Source: Clostridiales bacterium UBA1728 (GTDB lineage Bacteria; Bacillota; Clostridia; Oscillospirales; Oscillospiraceae). From it: 64,000 nucleotides of DNA. Where the stretch lies: contig DCIK01000020.1 of assembly GCA_002315975.1 (NCBI GenBank), forward strand, positions 11,071-75,070. Direction: 5' to 3'. The position numbers were made by a program, and so were the translations under genes. Shown here piece by piece: positions 1 through 8,715 of the stretch. The number at the start of each line of letters is the position of its first letter. Positions within the stretch are counted from its first letter, which is position 1. The notes under the pieces are model-generated. The model was not told the origin of the DNA. It saw only the letters and a list, made by a program, of their open reading frames with translations, and ran no database searches.

Positions 1-2
1 AT

Positions 3-290
3 TGCCGGAGCTTTGTAAGTGTGCCCGATAGCTGCGAGGTGGTGGCCCTCTATGTGCTGGAGAGGTACAAGGGTCAGGGCATCGGCACGGCGCTGCTGCA
101 GCGCTGTCTTCGGGAGCTGCCGGAGGAAAAGGCCGTGGTGCTCTTCGTGCTGGAGGGCAACGAAAAGGCCATCCGCTTCTATGAGAAGCAGGGCTTTGTG
201 TTTACCGGTCACGCTCTCGCCCAGAAGATTCCCGGCGGAGAGATACGGGAGCTCGAAATGGTTCTGACAGACCGCCCCGCGCAAGGATAA
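3..290 (+). CDS. GNAT family N-acetyltransferase, 3' part
   Basis: C-terminal part of a GNAT acetyltransferase; the reading frame is already open at the left edge, so the start lies outside the window. The visible part holds the acetyl-CoA loop (VLERYKGQGIGTALLQ, matching the family's Q/R-x-x-G-x-G/A signature) and the end motif NEKAIRFYEKQGFVFTG, typical of RimI-like and small-molecule GNATs. An internal GTG at 21 is not a credible start because the fold would be beheaded. The substrate cannot be told. It ends about 13 bp before a palindromic repeat element. Confidence 0.85.
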   Translation, partial: CRSFVSVPDSCEVVALYVLERYKGQGIGTALLQRCLRELPEEKAVVLFVLEGNEKAIRFYEKQGFVFTGHALAQKIPGGEIRELEMVLTDRPAQG

Positions 291-302
291 GTATTCGGAA
301 AC

Positions 303-710
303 CTGTCATTGCGAACCAGTGACCGATGTCACTGGTGTGGCAATCCGTATCCCATTGTTGAGGTCAGAAGAGATGCAATATTATGTGTACATTCTTTCTA
401 ACGCAACGAATGTATCCCTTTACATAGGGGTGACAAACAATCTGATTCGCCGGGTTTGGGAGCACAAAAATAATTTCGATGAGAAAAGTTTTACCGCAAG
501 GTATTCTGTACATAAGCTCGTTTATTTTGAATCTACGGAGAATGTAAACTCTGCCATCCAAAGAGAAAAGCAATTAAAGGGCTGGAATCGGAAAAGGAAA
601 AACAATCTGATTTCCGGTTTTAATCCTTCGTGGATAGACTTATTTGAAACCATTACTTAAAAAGACGGATTGCCACACCGGCGCTGCGGCGCCGGTTCGC
701 AATGACAGGG
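303..710. mobile_element. Palindrome-bounded element carrying a GIY-YIG nuclease gene
   Basis: The left end (about 303-350) reads GTCATTGCGAACC, then a short palindrome, then GTGGCAATCCG. The right end (664-710) is the inverse: CGGATTGCCAC, a GC palindrome, then GGTTCGCAATGAC. The two ends are inverted repeats of each other and each also folds on itself. One AT-richer ORF lies between them. A short copy with the same ends but no gene lies at 53352-53466, and a half copy at about 36375. Mobility is inferred from this arrangement; no transposase is present. Confidence 0.7.
373..660 (+). CDS. GIY-YIG nuclease family protein (small, UvrC N-domain-like)
   Basis: A 95-residue single-domain protein starting MQYYVYILSN, followed by SLYIGVTNNLIRRVWEHK and a C-terminal FNPSWIDL; this is the small stand-alone GIY-YIG type, with the GIY triad as YVY..LYIG and a conserved Arg/His helix. 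The family cuts DNA by a metal-dependent mechanism; the substrate of these small members is unknown. I chose the ATG at 373 because the fold begins there; an upstream in-frame ATG at 319 lies in the flanking palindrome. The codons are more AT-rich than those of its neighbours, and the gene sits between inverted palindromes, suggesting transfer. Confidence 0.85.
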   Translation: MQYYVYILSNATNVSLYIGVTNNLIRRVWEHKNNFDEKSFTARYSVHKLVYFESTENVNSAIQREKQLKGWNRKRKNNLISGFNPSWIDLFETIT

Positions 711-735
711 AAGGAAAACCTGTAAGGAGAACAAC

Positions 736-3483
736 ATGGGACTTTTAAGCAAGCTATTCGGTACCCCCAATGACAGAGAGCTCAGGAAGATCACGCCCAT
801 CGTGGAGAGCATCGAGGCTCTCTCCGAGAGCTATGCCGCGCTGAGCGACGAGGAGCTCCGGGGCAAGACGGACGAGTTTAAGGCTCGCTATCAGCGGGGC
901 GAAACGCTGGACGAGCTGCTGCCTGAGGCTTTTGCGGCTGTCCGGGAGGCCAGCAAGCGCGTGCTGGGCATGAAGCCCTTCCGGGTGCAGCTCATCGGCG
1001 GCATCGTGCTCCATCAGGGACGCATCGCCGAGATGAAGACCGGCGAAGGCAAGACGCTGGTGGCTGTGCTGCCCTCTTATCTCAACGCTCTCACCGGCGA
1101 GGGCGTACATGTGGTCACGGTCAACGACTATCTGGCCAGGCGCGACAGCGAGTGGATGGGCAAGGTGCACCGCTTCATGGGTCTGAGCGTGGGTCTCATC
1201 GTCCACGGGCTGGACAATAACGAGCGCCGCGCCGCCTATGCCTGCGATATCACCTACGGCACCAATAACGAGATGGGCTTTGACTACCTCCGCGACAATA
1301 TGGCCCTCTACAGGAGCGACATGGTGCAGCGGGGTCATGCCTTTGCCATCGTGGACGAGGTGGACTCCATCCTCATCGACGAGGCGCGAACCCCCCTCAT
1401 CATCTCCGGTCAGGGGGACGAGAGCACTGACCTCTACCGCCGGGCCGACGACTTCGTCCGCACCCTCCGCTGCCTCACCGTCACCAAGACTGACGAGAAG
1501 GAGGAGGAGAGCGAGGACATCGATGCTGACTACATCGTCGATGAGAAGGCTCGCTCCGCCACCCTCACCGCCCGGGGCATCGCCAGGGCCGAGCGCTACT
1601 TCAATCTGGAAAACCTCTCCGATCTGGAGAATACCACCCTCTCCCACCACATCAATCAGGCCATCAAAGCCCACGGCATCATGAAGCGCGACATTGACTA
1701 TGTGGTCAAGGACGGCGAGATCATCATCGTGGACGAGTTCACCGGCCGTCTCATGCTGGGTCGCCGCTACAGCGAGGGTCTCCATCAGGCCATCGAGGCC
1801 AAGGAGGGCGTGGATGTGCAGAAGGAGAACAAGACCCTCGCCACCATCACCTTCCAGAATTACTTCCGCCTTTACAATAAGCTCTCCGGCATGACCGGCA
1901 CCGCCCTCACCGAGCAGGAGGAGTTCTCCACCATCTACAATCTCGACATTATCGAGATTCCCACCAACAAGCCCGTTATCCGGCAGGACTGGAACGATGT
2001 GGTCTACAAGAATGAAAACGGCAAGAACCGCGCCATCATCGAGCAGATCAGGGAATGCCATGAAAAGGGTCAGCCCGTGCTGGTGGGCACCGTCAGCATC
2101 GAGAAGAGCGAGTATCTCTCCTCTCTGCTGAAGCGTGCGGGCATTCCCCACAGCGTGCTGAACGCCAAGTACCACGAGAAGGAAGCCGAGATTGTGGCGC
2201 AGGCCGGCAAGTTCGGCGCCGTGACCATCGCCACCAACATGGCCGGTCGAGGCACCGACATCAAGCTGGGCGGCAACGCCGAGTATATGGCCAAGGCCGA
2301 TCTGAAAAAGGCCGGCTATGACGAGGAGCAGATCTCCGAGGCCACCGGCTATGCCGATACCGAGGATGAGGAAATCCTCGCTGCCCGCGCCCTCTACGCT
2401 GAGCGCATGGCCTATCACGACAAAATCGTGGACGAGGAGGCGGAGCGCGTCCGCGCCGCCGGCGGCCTCTTCATTCTGGGTACCGAGCGTCACGATGCCC
2501 GCCGTATCGACAACCAGCTCCGTGGCCGCAGCGGCCGTCAGGGTGACCCCGGCGAGAGCCGCTTCTACATCGCCCTCACCGACGATGTGATGCGTCTCTA
2601 CGGCGGCGAGAGAATCATGAGCATCATGGAGACCCTCAGGCTGGAGGAGGACACCCCCATCGAGCACAAGATGCTCACCAACGCTCTGGAACAGGCTCAG
2701 AAGACCGTGGAAAGCCGCCACTTCCAGGCCCGTAAGAGCACTCTGGAATTTGACGATGTGATGAATATCCAGCGTAACCTCATCTACGGCGAGCGCCGCA
2801 AGGTGCTGGACGGCGAGGATGTCCGGGAAAATATCCGCAGCATGGTGGCCGAGCAGATTGCCGCCGCTGCCGGAGCGGGAAGCGTGGAGAATGAAGAAGA
2901 CCTCTCCGAACGGCTGAAGGATGTGGCTCCTCTCTTCGTCCCCGCCGGTGCCATCGTGTACCACGAGGGGATGAGCGCCGAGGAGCTCAGTGAGAAGCTC
3001 ACGGAGCTGGCCGAAAAAGCCTACACCGAGAAGGAAGCCATTCTGGGCAATGCTGCCGCCGACGGCAAGCCCCTCATGCGGGAGCTGGAGCGCGTGATCC
3101 TCCTGCGGGTGGTGGACGAGTACTGGATGGAGCACATCGACGCCATGAGCGATCTCCGGCAGGGCATCGGTCTGCGGGGCTACGCCAATGTGAAGCCCGT
3201 GGATGCCTACAAGCAGGAGGGCTTTGAGATGTTCGAGCAGATGATTGCCGGCATCCGTCAGGAGGTCGTCCGCCGGATTTACACCGTCCGCGTCCGCCGG
3301 GAGGAGAATGTGGAGCGCAAGAGCGTGGCCAGGGTGAACCTGAACAATGTGGGCGGTGACGACACCGCCGTGAAGCAGCCCGTCAAGAAAGCTAAGAAGC
3401 CCGGTCGCAACGACCCCTGCCCCTGCGGCAAGAAGCGTCCCAACGGCCTGCCCATGAAGTATAAGGACTGCTGCGGGAAATAA
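736..3483 (+). CDS. secA: Preprotein translocase ATPase SecA
   Basis: Full-length SecA, 915 residues. It is the motor that pushes unfolded preproteins through SecYEG using ATP. Visible: Walker A MKTGEGKT (100-107), the Walker B/DEAD region [13 protein letters not shown] (about 208-220), [10 protein letters not shown] in the second nucleotide-binding fold, the [10 protein letters not shown] arginine-finger motif, and a C-terminal zinc tail (about 891-915) with Cys-x-Cys and Cys-Cys, the SecB/ribosome-binding SEC-C motif. An AAGGAGAACAAC ribosome site precedes the ATG. SecY is encoded 14 kb downstream in the ribosomal cluster. No second secA is visible. Confidence 0.98.
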   Translation: MGLLSKLFGTPNDRELRKITPIVESIEALSESYAALSDEELRGKTDEFKARYQRGETLDELLPEAFAAVREASKRVLGMKPFRVQLIGGIVLHQGRIAEMKTGEGKTLVAVLPSYLNALTGEGVHVVTVNDYLARRDSEWMGKVHRFMGLSVGLIVHGLDNNERRAAYACDITYGTNNEMGFDYLRDNMALYRSDMVQRGHAFAIVDEVDSILIDEARTPLIISGQGDESTDLYRRADDFVRTLRCLTVTKTDEKEEESEDIDADYIVDEKARSATLTARGIARAERYFNLENLSDLENTTLSHHINQAIKAHGIMKRDIDYVVKDGEIIIVDEFTGRLMLGRRYSEGLHQAIEAKEGVDVQKENKTLATITFQNYFRLYNKLSGMTGTALTEQEEFSTIYNLDIIEIPTNKPVIRQDWNDVVYKNENGKNRAIIEQIRECHEKGQPVLVGTVSIEKSEYLSSLLKRAGIPHSVLNAKYHEKEAEIVAQAGKFGAVTIATNMAGRGTDIKLGGNAEYMAKADLKKAGYDEEQISEATGYADTEDEEILAARALYAERMAYHDKIVDEEAERVRAAGGLFILGTERHDARRIDNQLRGRSGRQGDPGESRFYIALTDDVMRLYGGERIMSIMETLRLEEDTPIEHKMLTNALEQAQKTVESRHFQARKSTLEFDDVMNIQRNLIYGERRKVLDGEDVRENIRSMVAEQIAAAAGAGSVENEEDLSERLKDVAPLFVPAGAIVYHEGMSAEELSEKLTELAEKAYTEKEAILGNAAADGKPLMRELERVILLRVVDEYWMEHIDAMSDLRQGIGLRGYANVKPVDAYKQEGFEMFEQMIAGIRQEVVRRIYTVRVRREENVERKSVARVNLNNVGGDDTAVKQPVKKAKKPGRNDPCPCGKKRPNGLPMKYKDCCGK

Positions 3484-3499
3484 AGCGGCTTTGCCGCTT
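3483..3499 (+). terminator. Short GC hairpin after secA
   Basis: AAGCGGCTTTGCCGCTT begins at the secA stop codon and forms a short GC-rich stem. No T-run follows, so termination is uncertain; it may simply be the outermost hairpin of the repeat element that follows. Confidence 0.35.
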
Positions 3500-3700
3500 C
3501 GCGCTTCGTCAGGGATACCTGCGGTATCCCTGACGAGATATACTCGCGCTGATCGCGGCGGCGGAGCCGCCTTGGTCGGCGCGAGGACAGCAGCAATAGC
3601 TGCTGTCTCAGGGAATTTATCAGCGGGCGGAGCTCGCCGATAAATGGATTTGAATTTTTCGCACCGCAGGTGCGAACTCTGCGAGGCTTGGGGAAGCTGA
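3500..3700 (+). repeat. Four-hairpin intergenic element, copy 1
   Basis: Fills the secA-pgeF gap. H1 is GTCAGGGATACC/GGTATCCCTGAC (3508-3534). H2 is the 43-nt core (3543-3585), from CTCGCGC to GCGCGAG with an inner GGCGGC/GCCGCC stem. H3 is GACAGCAGC/GCTGCTGTC (3586-3607). A TCAGGG linker follows, then H4 with outer arms TTTATC/GATAAA (about 3616-3644). It ends with a GCACC/GGTGC hairpin and the tail CTCTGCGAGGC. The stems differ from those of other copies, but pairing, order and loops are kept. Confidence 0.8.
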
Positions 3701-3731
3701 TGCGGCGTGTTCCGGAGAGAAAGGACGAAGC

Positions 3732-4532
3732 ATGTTTACCTATCATGAATACGAAGGCCTTATGTGGTCCTGCTCTGATAAGCTTCCGGTGAAGCACCTC
3801 TTCAGCGGCAGGCTGGGCGGGGTGGGGGACTGGCCCTACTCCACCAACCCGGACCCCGACTGGGAGACGGTGGAAAACCAGAAGCGGGTACGCGCCCTCT
3901 GGCAGACGCTGTTCCGGGGCGCGGAAATGCCCGAGCGGGTGTGCCTGACCCATCAGGTTCACGGGAATCTGGTGCGCATCGTCACGGAGGCTGACGCGGC
4001 CTTCCCGCCTCTGCGGGTGCTGCCCCCGGACTGTGACGGTCTGGCGGTGGGGGAGAAGAATCTGCCCATCGCCGTCTTCACCGCCGACTGCATCCCCGTG
4101 TTGCTCTGCAATAAGGCGGGCACCGCTGCCGCCGCGCTCCACTGCGGCTGGAAGGGCACGGCGAAGGACATGATCGGCTCCGGCGTGGCGGCCATGAGGG
4201 AGCTGGGCGTGGAGCCGGAGGACATCTGCGCTGCCATCGGTCCCGGCATCTCCCGCTGCTGCTTCGAGACCGGCGGCGAGGTGCCCGAGGCCATGGCTGC
4301 CCTGTTGGGTGCGGATGCCGATGGCTGTTTTGAGCCTGAGGAGGGCGTGCCCGGCAAGTTCATGGTGGACTTAAAGGAAGTGAACCGCCGCCGCCTGCTG
4401 CAGCTGGGCGTGAAGGCGGAGAATATCGACGTGAGCGGCGACTGCACCATGTGCGACCGCGAGAACCGCTACTGGTCCCACCGCGCCACAAAGGGCGTCC
4501 GGGGGACGATGGCGTCGTTTATTTTATTGTGA
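3732..4532 (+). CDS. pgeF: Peptidoglycan editing factor PgeF (multicopper polyphenol oxidase/laccase-fold)
   Basis: 266-residue YfiH/DUF152 family protein. Family members act on misplaced L-Ser in peptidoglycan precursors, or as purine nucleoside phosphorylase/adenosine deaminase-like enzymes in the cytoplasm. The Zn-binding residues are visible: H77 in THQVHG, C120 in FTADC and H137 in LHCGWKG, with a conserved C-terminal CTMCDRENRYWSHR. Length is normal for the family. The start at 3732 is preceded by GGAGAGAAAGGACG. It stands alone between two copies of the four-hairpin repeat. Confidence 0.9.
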   Translation: MFTYHEYEGLMWSCSDKLPVKHLFSGRLGGVGDWPYSTNPDPDWETVENQKRVRALWQTLFRGAEMPERVCLTHQVHGNLVRIVTEADAAFPPLRVLPPDCDGLAVGEKNLPIAVFTADCIPVLLCNKAGTAAAALHCGWKGTAKDMIGSGVAAMRELGVEPEDICAAIGPGISRCCFETGGEVPEAMAALLGADADGCFEPEEGVPGKFMVDLKEVNRRRLLQLGVKAENIDVSGDCTMCDRENRYWSHRATKGVRGTMASFILL

Positions 4533-4536
4533 GCTC

Positions 4537-4670
4537 ATTTGGAAAACTCCGTTTTCCAAGTGAATTGCTCGCGCTGATCGCGGCGGCGGAGCCGCCTTGG
4601 TCGGCGCGAGGGCGCGCCAATAGAGCGCGCCTCAGGGTATTTGAAAGCGGGCAAAGCTCGCTTTCAAATG
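4537..4670 (+). repeat. Four-hairpin intergenic element, copy 2
   Basis: Best-preserved copy. H1 is TTTGGAAAAC-TCC-GTTTTCCAAG (about 4538-4559). The H2 core is at 4568-4610 and is nearly identical to copy 1. H3 is GGCGCGC/GCGCGCC (4611-4631). The linker is TCAGGG. H4 has arms ATTTGAAAGCG and CGCTTTCAAAT with inner loop GGCAAAGCT (about 4639-4669). All four stems are near-perfect although three differ in sequence from copy 1. It occupies the pgeF-SBP gap. Confidence 0.85.
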
Positions 4671-4734
4671 ATTTCATACCCTTCGCGCAGGTATCATGCG
4701 GCCATATGTTCTGAACTGAATTGAGGTATTTCCT

Positions 4735-6453
4735 ATGCGTACTACAAAATTCATTGCCCTGCTGCTCGCCCTTGCCCTGCTGCTGAGTCTCTGCGCCTGC
4801 GGTAAGAAGGAAGAGGAAGCCCCGCAGGAGGAAGAGTATACCCCCTCTGACACGGTTTCGGGCAAGACCCTCACCGGCGGAACCTACAAGGACGATGTGT
4901 TCTCTCTGGCGGTGGACTTTGACAAGAGTCTCAACCCCCTGCGCACCTCCAGCTCCGCCAGTCTGAGCATTGCGGGTCTGGTCTATGACAATGTCTTCGA
5001 GGTGGACGCAGACTATAACCTCACTTCCCGCATCTGCACCGACTGGAAGGTCAACGATGAGGGCAACTTCTGGACCCTCTACATCGACACCACCATCCCC
5101 ATGCACGACGGCAGCAACCTTACGGCCTATGACGTGGCCTATTCCATCCAGCGCGCCATGATCTACTCAAGTCTCTATAAGGGGCGGCTCTATTCCGTGC
5201 AGGGCTGCAGCGCCTATGCCAACGACCAGCTCTGCATCACCACCAGGTATCCGGATACCCGGCTGCCCTGGCGGCTGACCATTCCGGTGATCAGGAATAA
5301 ATCCATCCTCTCCGACTGCCCCGCCGGCAGCGGCCCCTATATGTTCGCCTTCGGCGAAGCGGCAGAGACTACCCCCACCCCGGAGCCCACGCCTGCGGGA
5401 GAGATCGACTACACTGCCGAGCCTGCCGCTACCCCGGAGCCCACGCCCGAGCCCACCCCCGACAGGCTGGTGGCCTTTGATGCCTACGGCGACGGCACCG
5501 GTCTGCCCATTGATACCATCTATCTCCGCCAGTATACCGACCCCGCCTCCATGATCACCGAGTATGAGAGCGGTCTGGTGGATCTGGTGGTCAACGATCC
5601 CACGGGCATCTACAATCTGGGCTACGGCGGCATGAACGAGAAGCGCGTCTTCCCCACCACCAATATGCACTACATCGGCTTCAACGGCTTCAGCGACTTT
5701 CTCTGCTATTCCTCCTATCGCCAGCTCCTTACCTATTTAATAGACAGAGAGGCCATCGTGGACGAGGTCATGGACGGTTGGGCCGATGCCGCCGCCATCC
5801 CCGTGAATCCCCGCTCGGAGCTCTTTGATAAGGAGCTGTCCGACTCCCTGTCCTACGATACGCAGAAGTGTCAGGAGGCGCTGGCCGCGCTGGGCTGCCG
5901 GGATCTGGATGATGACGGGGAGCTGGAGTTTGCCCTCTCCGGCAGCAAGGTGGAGATCGACATCAACTTTATTGTCTGCTCCGACACCGCCGCCAAGGTC
6001 ACCGCTGCCAGACGCATCTGCGAGGCCATGCAGGAGCTGGGCTTCCCCGTGACCCTCAAGGAGCTCTCCTGGAAGGACTTTACCTATATGCTGGCCAATC
6101 CCCAGGATGAGGAGACCAAGAAGGCCACCTTCGATATGTATTATGATGAGGTGGCCATCACCGCCGACTGGGATATGATGCCCTTCTTCGAGGAGGAGGG
6201 ACCCCTGAACTACGGCTCATGGAAGGTGGACAGCGTGACGAACGCCATCAAAGCCTACATGGGTGCCGATCAGGGCGATCAGAAGGCGCAGTGCTCCGCC
6301 ATGTGCCAGACGCTGGCCCAGGAGGCGCTGATCATCCCCGTCTGCTTTGAGAAAAAGGTGGTCATCTCCCACCTGAATGTGATCCGCGGCATGAGCGCCA
6401 ACCAGTACAATTACTTTACCAATATGCAGGACTGGACCATCAAGCTGAAATAA
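4735..6453 (+). CDS. Oligopeptide/nickel-type ABC transporter substrate-binding lipoprotein (family 5)
   Basis: 572-residue extracytoplasmic solute-binding protein of the SBP family 5 type (peptide or nickel import). It has a signal peptide with lipobox LCAC (Cys22), then the family's SLNPLRTSSSASLSIAGLVYDNVFEVD region and DGSNLTAYDVAYSIQRAM. A low-complexity Thr-Pro-Glu-rich insertion at about residues 212-243 (TPTPEPTP, TPEPTPEPTP) sits inside the binding domain, which is unusual; a similar linker occurs in the DHHW protein at 60555. No permease or ATPase genes are adjacent, so its partners must be encoded elsewhere. The ligand is unknown. Confidence 0.85.
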   Translation: MRTTKFIALLLALALLLSLCACGKKEEEAPQEEEYTPSDTVSGKTLTGGTYKDDVFSLAVDFDKSLNPLRTSSSASLSIAGLVYDNVFEVDADYNLTSRICTDWKVNDEGNFWTLYIDTTIPMHDGSNLTAYDVAYSIQRAMIYSSLYKGRLYSVQGCSAYANDQLCITTRYPDTRLPWRLTIPVIRNKSILSDCPAGSGPYMFAFGEAAETTPTPEPTPAGEIDYTAEPAATPEPTPEPTPDRLVAFDAYGDGTGLPIDTIYLRQYTDPASMITEYESGLVDLVVNDPTGIYNLGYGGMNEKRVFPTTNMHYIGFNGFSDFLCYSSYRQLLTYLIDREAIVDEVMDGWADAAAIPVNPRSELFDKELSDSLSYDTQKCQEALAALGCRDLDDDGELEFALSGSKVEIDINFIVCSDTAAKVTAARRICEAMQELGFPVTLKELSWKDFTYMLANPQDEETKKATFDMYYDEVAITADWDMMPFFEEEGPLNYGSWKVDSVTNAIKAYMGADQGDQKAQCSAMCQTLAQEALIIPVCFEKKVVISHLNVIRGMSANQYNYFTNMQDWTIKLK

Positions 6454-6466
6454 GGAGGCAAATGTC

Positions 6467-6850
6467 ATGACCGATCGCGAGCTTCTCACTCTGGCCAGAG
6501 ATGCCAGCAAGAACGCCTATGTTCCCTATTCCAAGTTCCATGTGGGCGCTGCCATCGAGTGCGCCGACGGCAAGGTCTACACCGGCTGCAACGTGGAGAA
6601 CGCCGCCCTGGGCTCCACCATCTGCGCCGAGCGTACCGCTGCCGTGAAGGCCGTCAGCAGCGGCAGCCGGAATTTCAAGCGCATCGCCGTCACCTCCCCC
6701 GACAGCAAGGAGTATTGCTACCCCTGCGGTGCCTGCCGCCAGTTTCTGGTGGAGTTCAACCCCGACATGGAGGTTCTGGTGGGCCGCGGCGACGACAAGT
6801 ATGTGAGCTATAAGCTCCGGGAGCTGCTCCCGGGAGTGTTTAATTACTGA
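6467..6850 (+). CDS. cdd: Cytidine deaminase
   Basis: 127-residue homotetrameric-type cytidine deaminase converting (deoxy)cytidine to (deoxy)uridine for pyrimidine salvage. Zinc ligands and catalytic Glu are clear: C53 and E55 in STICAERTA, C87 and C90 in PCGACRQF; the substrate-binding FHVGAAIE and NVENAALGST segments are intact. It follows the binding-protein gene by 13 bp with a strong AAGGAGGCAAATGTC ribosome site, so the two are probably cotranscribed. That pairing would fit a nucleoside or peptide uptake locus, but the sequence does not decide. Confidence 0.96.
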   Translation: MTDRELLTLARDASKNAYVPYSKFHVGAAIECADGKVYTGCNVENAALGSTICAERTAAVKAVSSGSRNFKRIAVTSPDSKEYCYPCGACRQFLVEFNPDMEVLVGRGDDKYVSYKLRELLPGVFNY

Positions 6851-7178
6851 GCTTTCCCATGATTTCGCAGGCCACGGCCTTTCGGCCATGCCGCGTCTTT
6901 TCAGCCTTTCTTTTCCCGCAAAAAGACTCCGTAGGGCACGGCCTCCCGGCCGTGCCGCCGCCGTCGGAAAATCGCAGGCTGTACGGTCTTGCCTTCCCCC
7001 GTGGGGGAAGGGGGACCGCGAAGCGGTGGATGAGGGTCGGGGGCAAGTGCGTAAAGCCTGACCCTCATCAGTCAGCTTCGCTGACAGCTTCCCCCAAAGG
7101 GGAAGCCGAGGGTTTTCTTTTCTTTCTTCCACCCCTCCGCAGGGCATTTTGCCCTGCAATTTTTTTGCAAAAAACCCC
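6851..7178. repeat. Repeat-filled gap between cdd and the S10 promoter
   Basis: No gene. It holds two GGCACGGCC/GGCCGTGCC-type palindromes (about 6873-6896 and 6938-6957). At 6991-7107 is a CTTCCCC-type element: GCCTTCCCCCGTGGGGGAAG, ACCGCGAAGCGGTGGATGAG, then the inverse half with CTCATCAGTCAGCTTCGCTG and a closing CTTCCCC/GGGGAAG stem. The latter family recurs at 41246, 45305 and 54405. Confidence 0.75.
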
Positions 7179-7207
7179 TTGACATACTGTCTCTGCTCTG
7201 CTATACT
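7179..7207 (+). promoter_or_regulatory. Sigma-A promoter of the S10 ribosomal operon
   Basis: -35 TTGACA (7179-7184), a 17-bp spacer and -10 TATACT (7202-7207): consensus at the -35 and one mismatch at the -10. It is the only strong promoter seen before the ribosomal cluster and would start a transcript near 7214 with a leader of about 275 nt. Confidence 0.85.
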
Positions 7208-7213
7208 CTCCTA

Positions 7214-7488
7214 GTGCCTGTCCGCAGGGCGGGCGCATTATGCGGTGAAGCGGGAGATTGCGGCAGCAGCCGGTAACTTCCGTGGAGTATGTCCGTGAAT
7301 CGGGCGGCTGAGAGTTTCCTGCCGACAGAACGCGTATATCGTTCGGACGGGGAATAAAACCGGCCAGACTTGTGCCGGTTTGTTTTTCGGACGAAATCTG
7401 ATACGCACGGCGCGGTGTACGAAATTCTCACCGTACCAAAGACGGTGAGAGCCGTCTAAAGTACGAAAAAAGGAAGGAACACTTAACA
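7214..7488 (+). promoter_or_regulatory. Structured S10-operon leader with internal terminator
   Basis: The long untranslated leader contains several potential stems (for example GAACG/CGTTC around an AT loop near 7328-7344) and an intrinsic terminator at 7357-7387, about 100 nt before rpsJ. A small GACGGTGAGAGCCGTC hairpin lies just before the AGGAAGGA ribosome site. A terminator between promoter and first gene implies attenuation. Autoregulation by a ribosomal protein, as L4 does for the E. coli S10 leader, is an inference; I do not recognise a known leader family. Confidence 0.6.
7357..7387 (+). terminator. Attenuator terminator in the S10 leader
   Basis: AAACCGGC (7357-7364), loop, GCCGGTTT (7374-7381), then G and five T. 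An 8-bp perfect stem with a T-tract, placed between promoter and rpsJ. Confidence 0.75.
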
Positions 7489-7797
7489 ATGGCAAAGAAA
7501 ATGATCCGCATCCGTCTCAAGGCCTATGACCACCAGCTTATCGACAAGGCTGCCGAGACCATCGTCGAGACCGTCAAGCGCACTGACGCCCAGGTCTCCG
7601 GCCCCATCCCCCTGCCCACCCAGAAGGAGATTGTGACCATCCTCCGCGCTACCCACAAGTACAAGGATAGCCGTGAGCAGTTCGAGCGCCGCACCCACAA
7701 GCGCCTCATCGACATCATCGGCCCCACCCAGAAGACCGTTGAAGCCCTGACCGCTCTGGAGCTGCCCGCCGGCGTCGAGATCGAGATCAAGCTCTGA
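7489..7797 (+). CDS. rpsJ: 30S ribosomal protein S10
   Basis: 102 residues, standard length. Begins [20 protein letters not shown], the conserved S10 start, and contains the GPIPLPT loop that reaches into the 30S head; the family member NusE also takes part in antitermination. First gene of the cluster, with AGGAAGGAACACTTAACA before the ATG. The downstream gap to rplC is 174 bp, unusually long for this operon, and folds (see next entry). Confidence 0.99.
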   Translation: MAKKMIRIRLKAYDHQLIDKAAETIVETVKRTDAQVSGPIPLPTQKEIVTILRATHKYKDSREQFERRTHKRLIDIIGPTQKTVEALTALELPAGVEIEIKL

Positions 7798-7831
7798 TTC
7801 GACAGGCAATCGCAAATCCCTTTCCCCCGCG

Positions 7832-7943
7832 CGTTTGAAAGTTTTCAAACGAAATAAATTGTATGAACCCTTTGCCCTCAGCCGGGCAGGGTCAAGTCGG
7901 GAGCCTCCGGCACGGTCCCAATGCCGTGGCCATGCGACCCGAC
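7832..7943 (+). promoter_or_regulatory. Folded spacer between rpsJ and rplC
   Basis: CGTTTGAAA/TTTCAAACG hairpin (7832-7851). Then a two-tier stem: GTCGGG (7896-7901) with CCCGAC (7938-7943), enclosing CACGG (7911-7915) with CCGTG (7924-7928). The outer strand ends about 15 nt before the rplC ribosome site GAAAGGAG. It may control L3 translation or be an RNA-processing site; function unknown. Confidence 0.45.
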
Positions 7944-7971
7944 CAATAACCTGAAAGGAGCAAATACCCCA

Positions 7972-8697
7972 ATGAAGAAAGCCATTATTGGCAAGAAGGT
8001 CGGCATGACTCAGATCTTCGACGAAACGGGCAAGGTAGTTCCCGTTACCGTCATCGAGGCCGGCCCCTGCACGGTGGTACAGAAGAAGACCGTTGAGAAG
8101 GAAGGCTACGCCTCCGTCCAGCTGGGCTATGAAGAGACCGCCGAGCGCAAGCTCACCAAGCCTGAGAAGGGCCATCTGGCCAAGGCCGGCGTGGGCGCCC
8201 TCAAAGTCCTGCACGAGTTCCGCCTGGAGAACGCCGGCGAAATGAATGTGGGCGACGTGATCAAGGCCGACACCTTCAAGGAAGGCGACAAGGTCGATGT
8301 CACCGGCATTTCCAAAGGCAAGGGCTACCAGGGCGTCGTCAAGCGCTGGGGCCAGGGCCGCACTCCCATGAGCCACGGCGGTGGTCCCGTTCACCGTCAC
8401 GCCGGTTCCATGGGCTCCTCTGCCGATCCCGCCCGCATCATGCCCGGCAAGAACCAGGCCGGTCACATGGGCGATGAGCAGGTCACCGTCCAGAACCTCG
8501 ACATCGTCAAGGTTGACAGCGAGCTGAACATGATCGTCATCCGCGGCGCCATCCCCGGCCCCAAGGGCGGCATCGTCGTCATCAAGAACACTGTCAAGAA
8601 CCAGAAGGTCAAGCAGGTCAGCGTTGCCGGCACTGTCAACCCGCAGAAGCAGTCCGCTCGTATGAACCCCCAGAAGGCCTCTGCGCGTAACCGCTAA
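7972..8697 (+). CDS. rplC: 50S ribosomal protein L3
   Basis: 241 residues, about 30 longer than common L3 because of a basic tail ([20 protein letters not shown]). The start [16 protein letters not shown] is the family signature; the ATG at 7972 has GAAAGGAGCAAATACCCCA before it. An in-frame ATG at 7921 would add non-family sequence lying in the folded spacer. The glycine-rich [20 protein letters not shown] loop that reaches toward the peptidyl transferase centre is present. Confidence 0.97.
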   Translation: MKKAIIGKKVGMTQIFDETGKVVPVTVIEAGPCTVVQKKTVEKEGYASVQLGYEETAERKLTKPEKGHLAKAGVGALKVLHEFRLENAGEMNVGDVIKADTFKEGDKVDVTGISKGKGYQGVVKRWGQGRTPMSHGGGPVHRHAGSMGSSADPARIMPGKNQAGHMGDEQVTVQNLDIVKVDSELNMIVIRGAIPGPKGGIVVIKNTVKNQKVKQVSVAGTVNPQKQSARMNPQKASARNR

Positions 8698-8715
8698 GAA
8701 AGGAGAGTTTGAATT

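Noticed and set aside
754..3135. 793-codon open frame antisense to secA
   Set aside because: A shadow of GC-rich codon use in secA; His/Leu/Gly-rich composition, no motif, and secA itself is complete.
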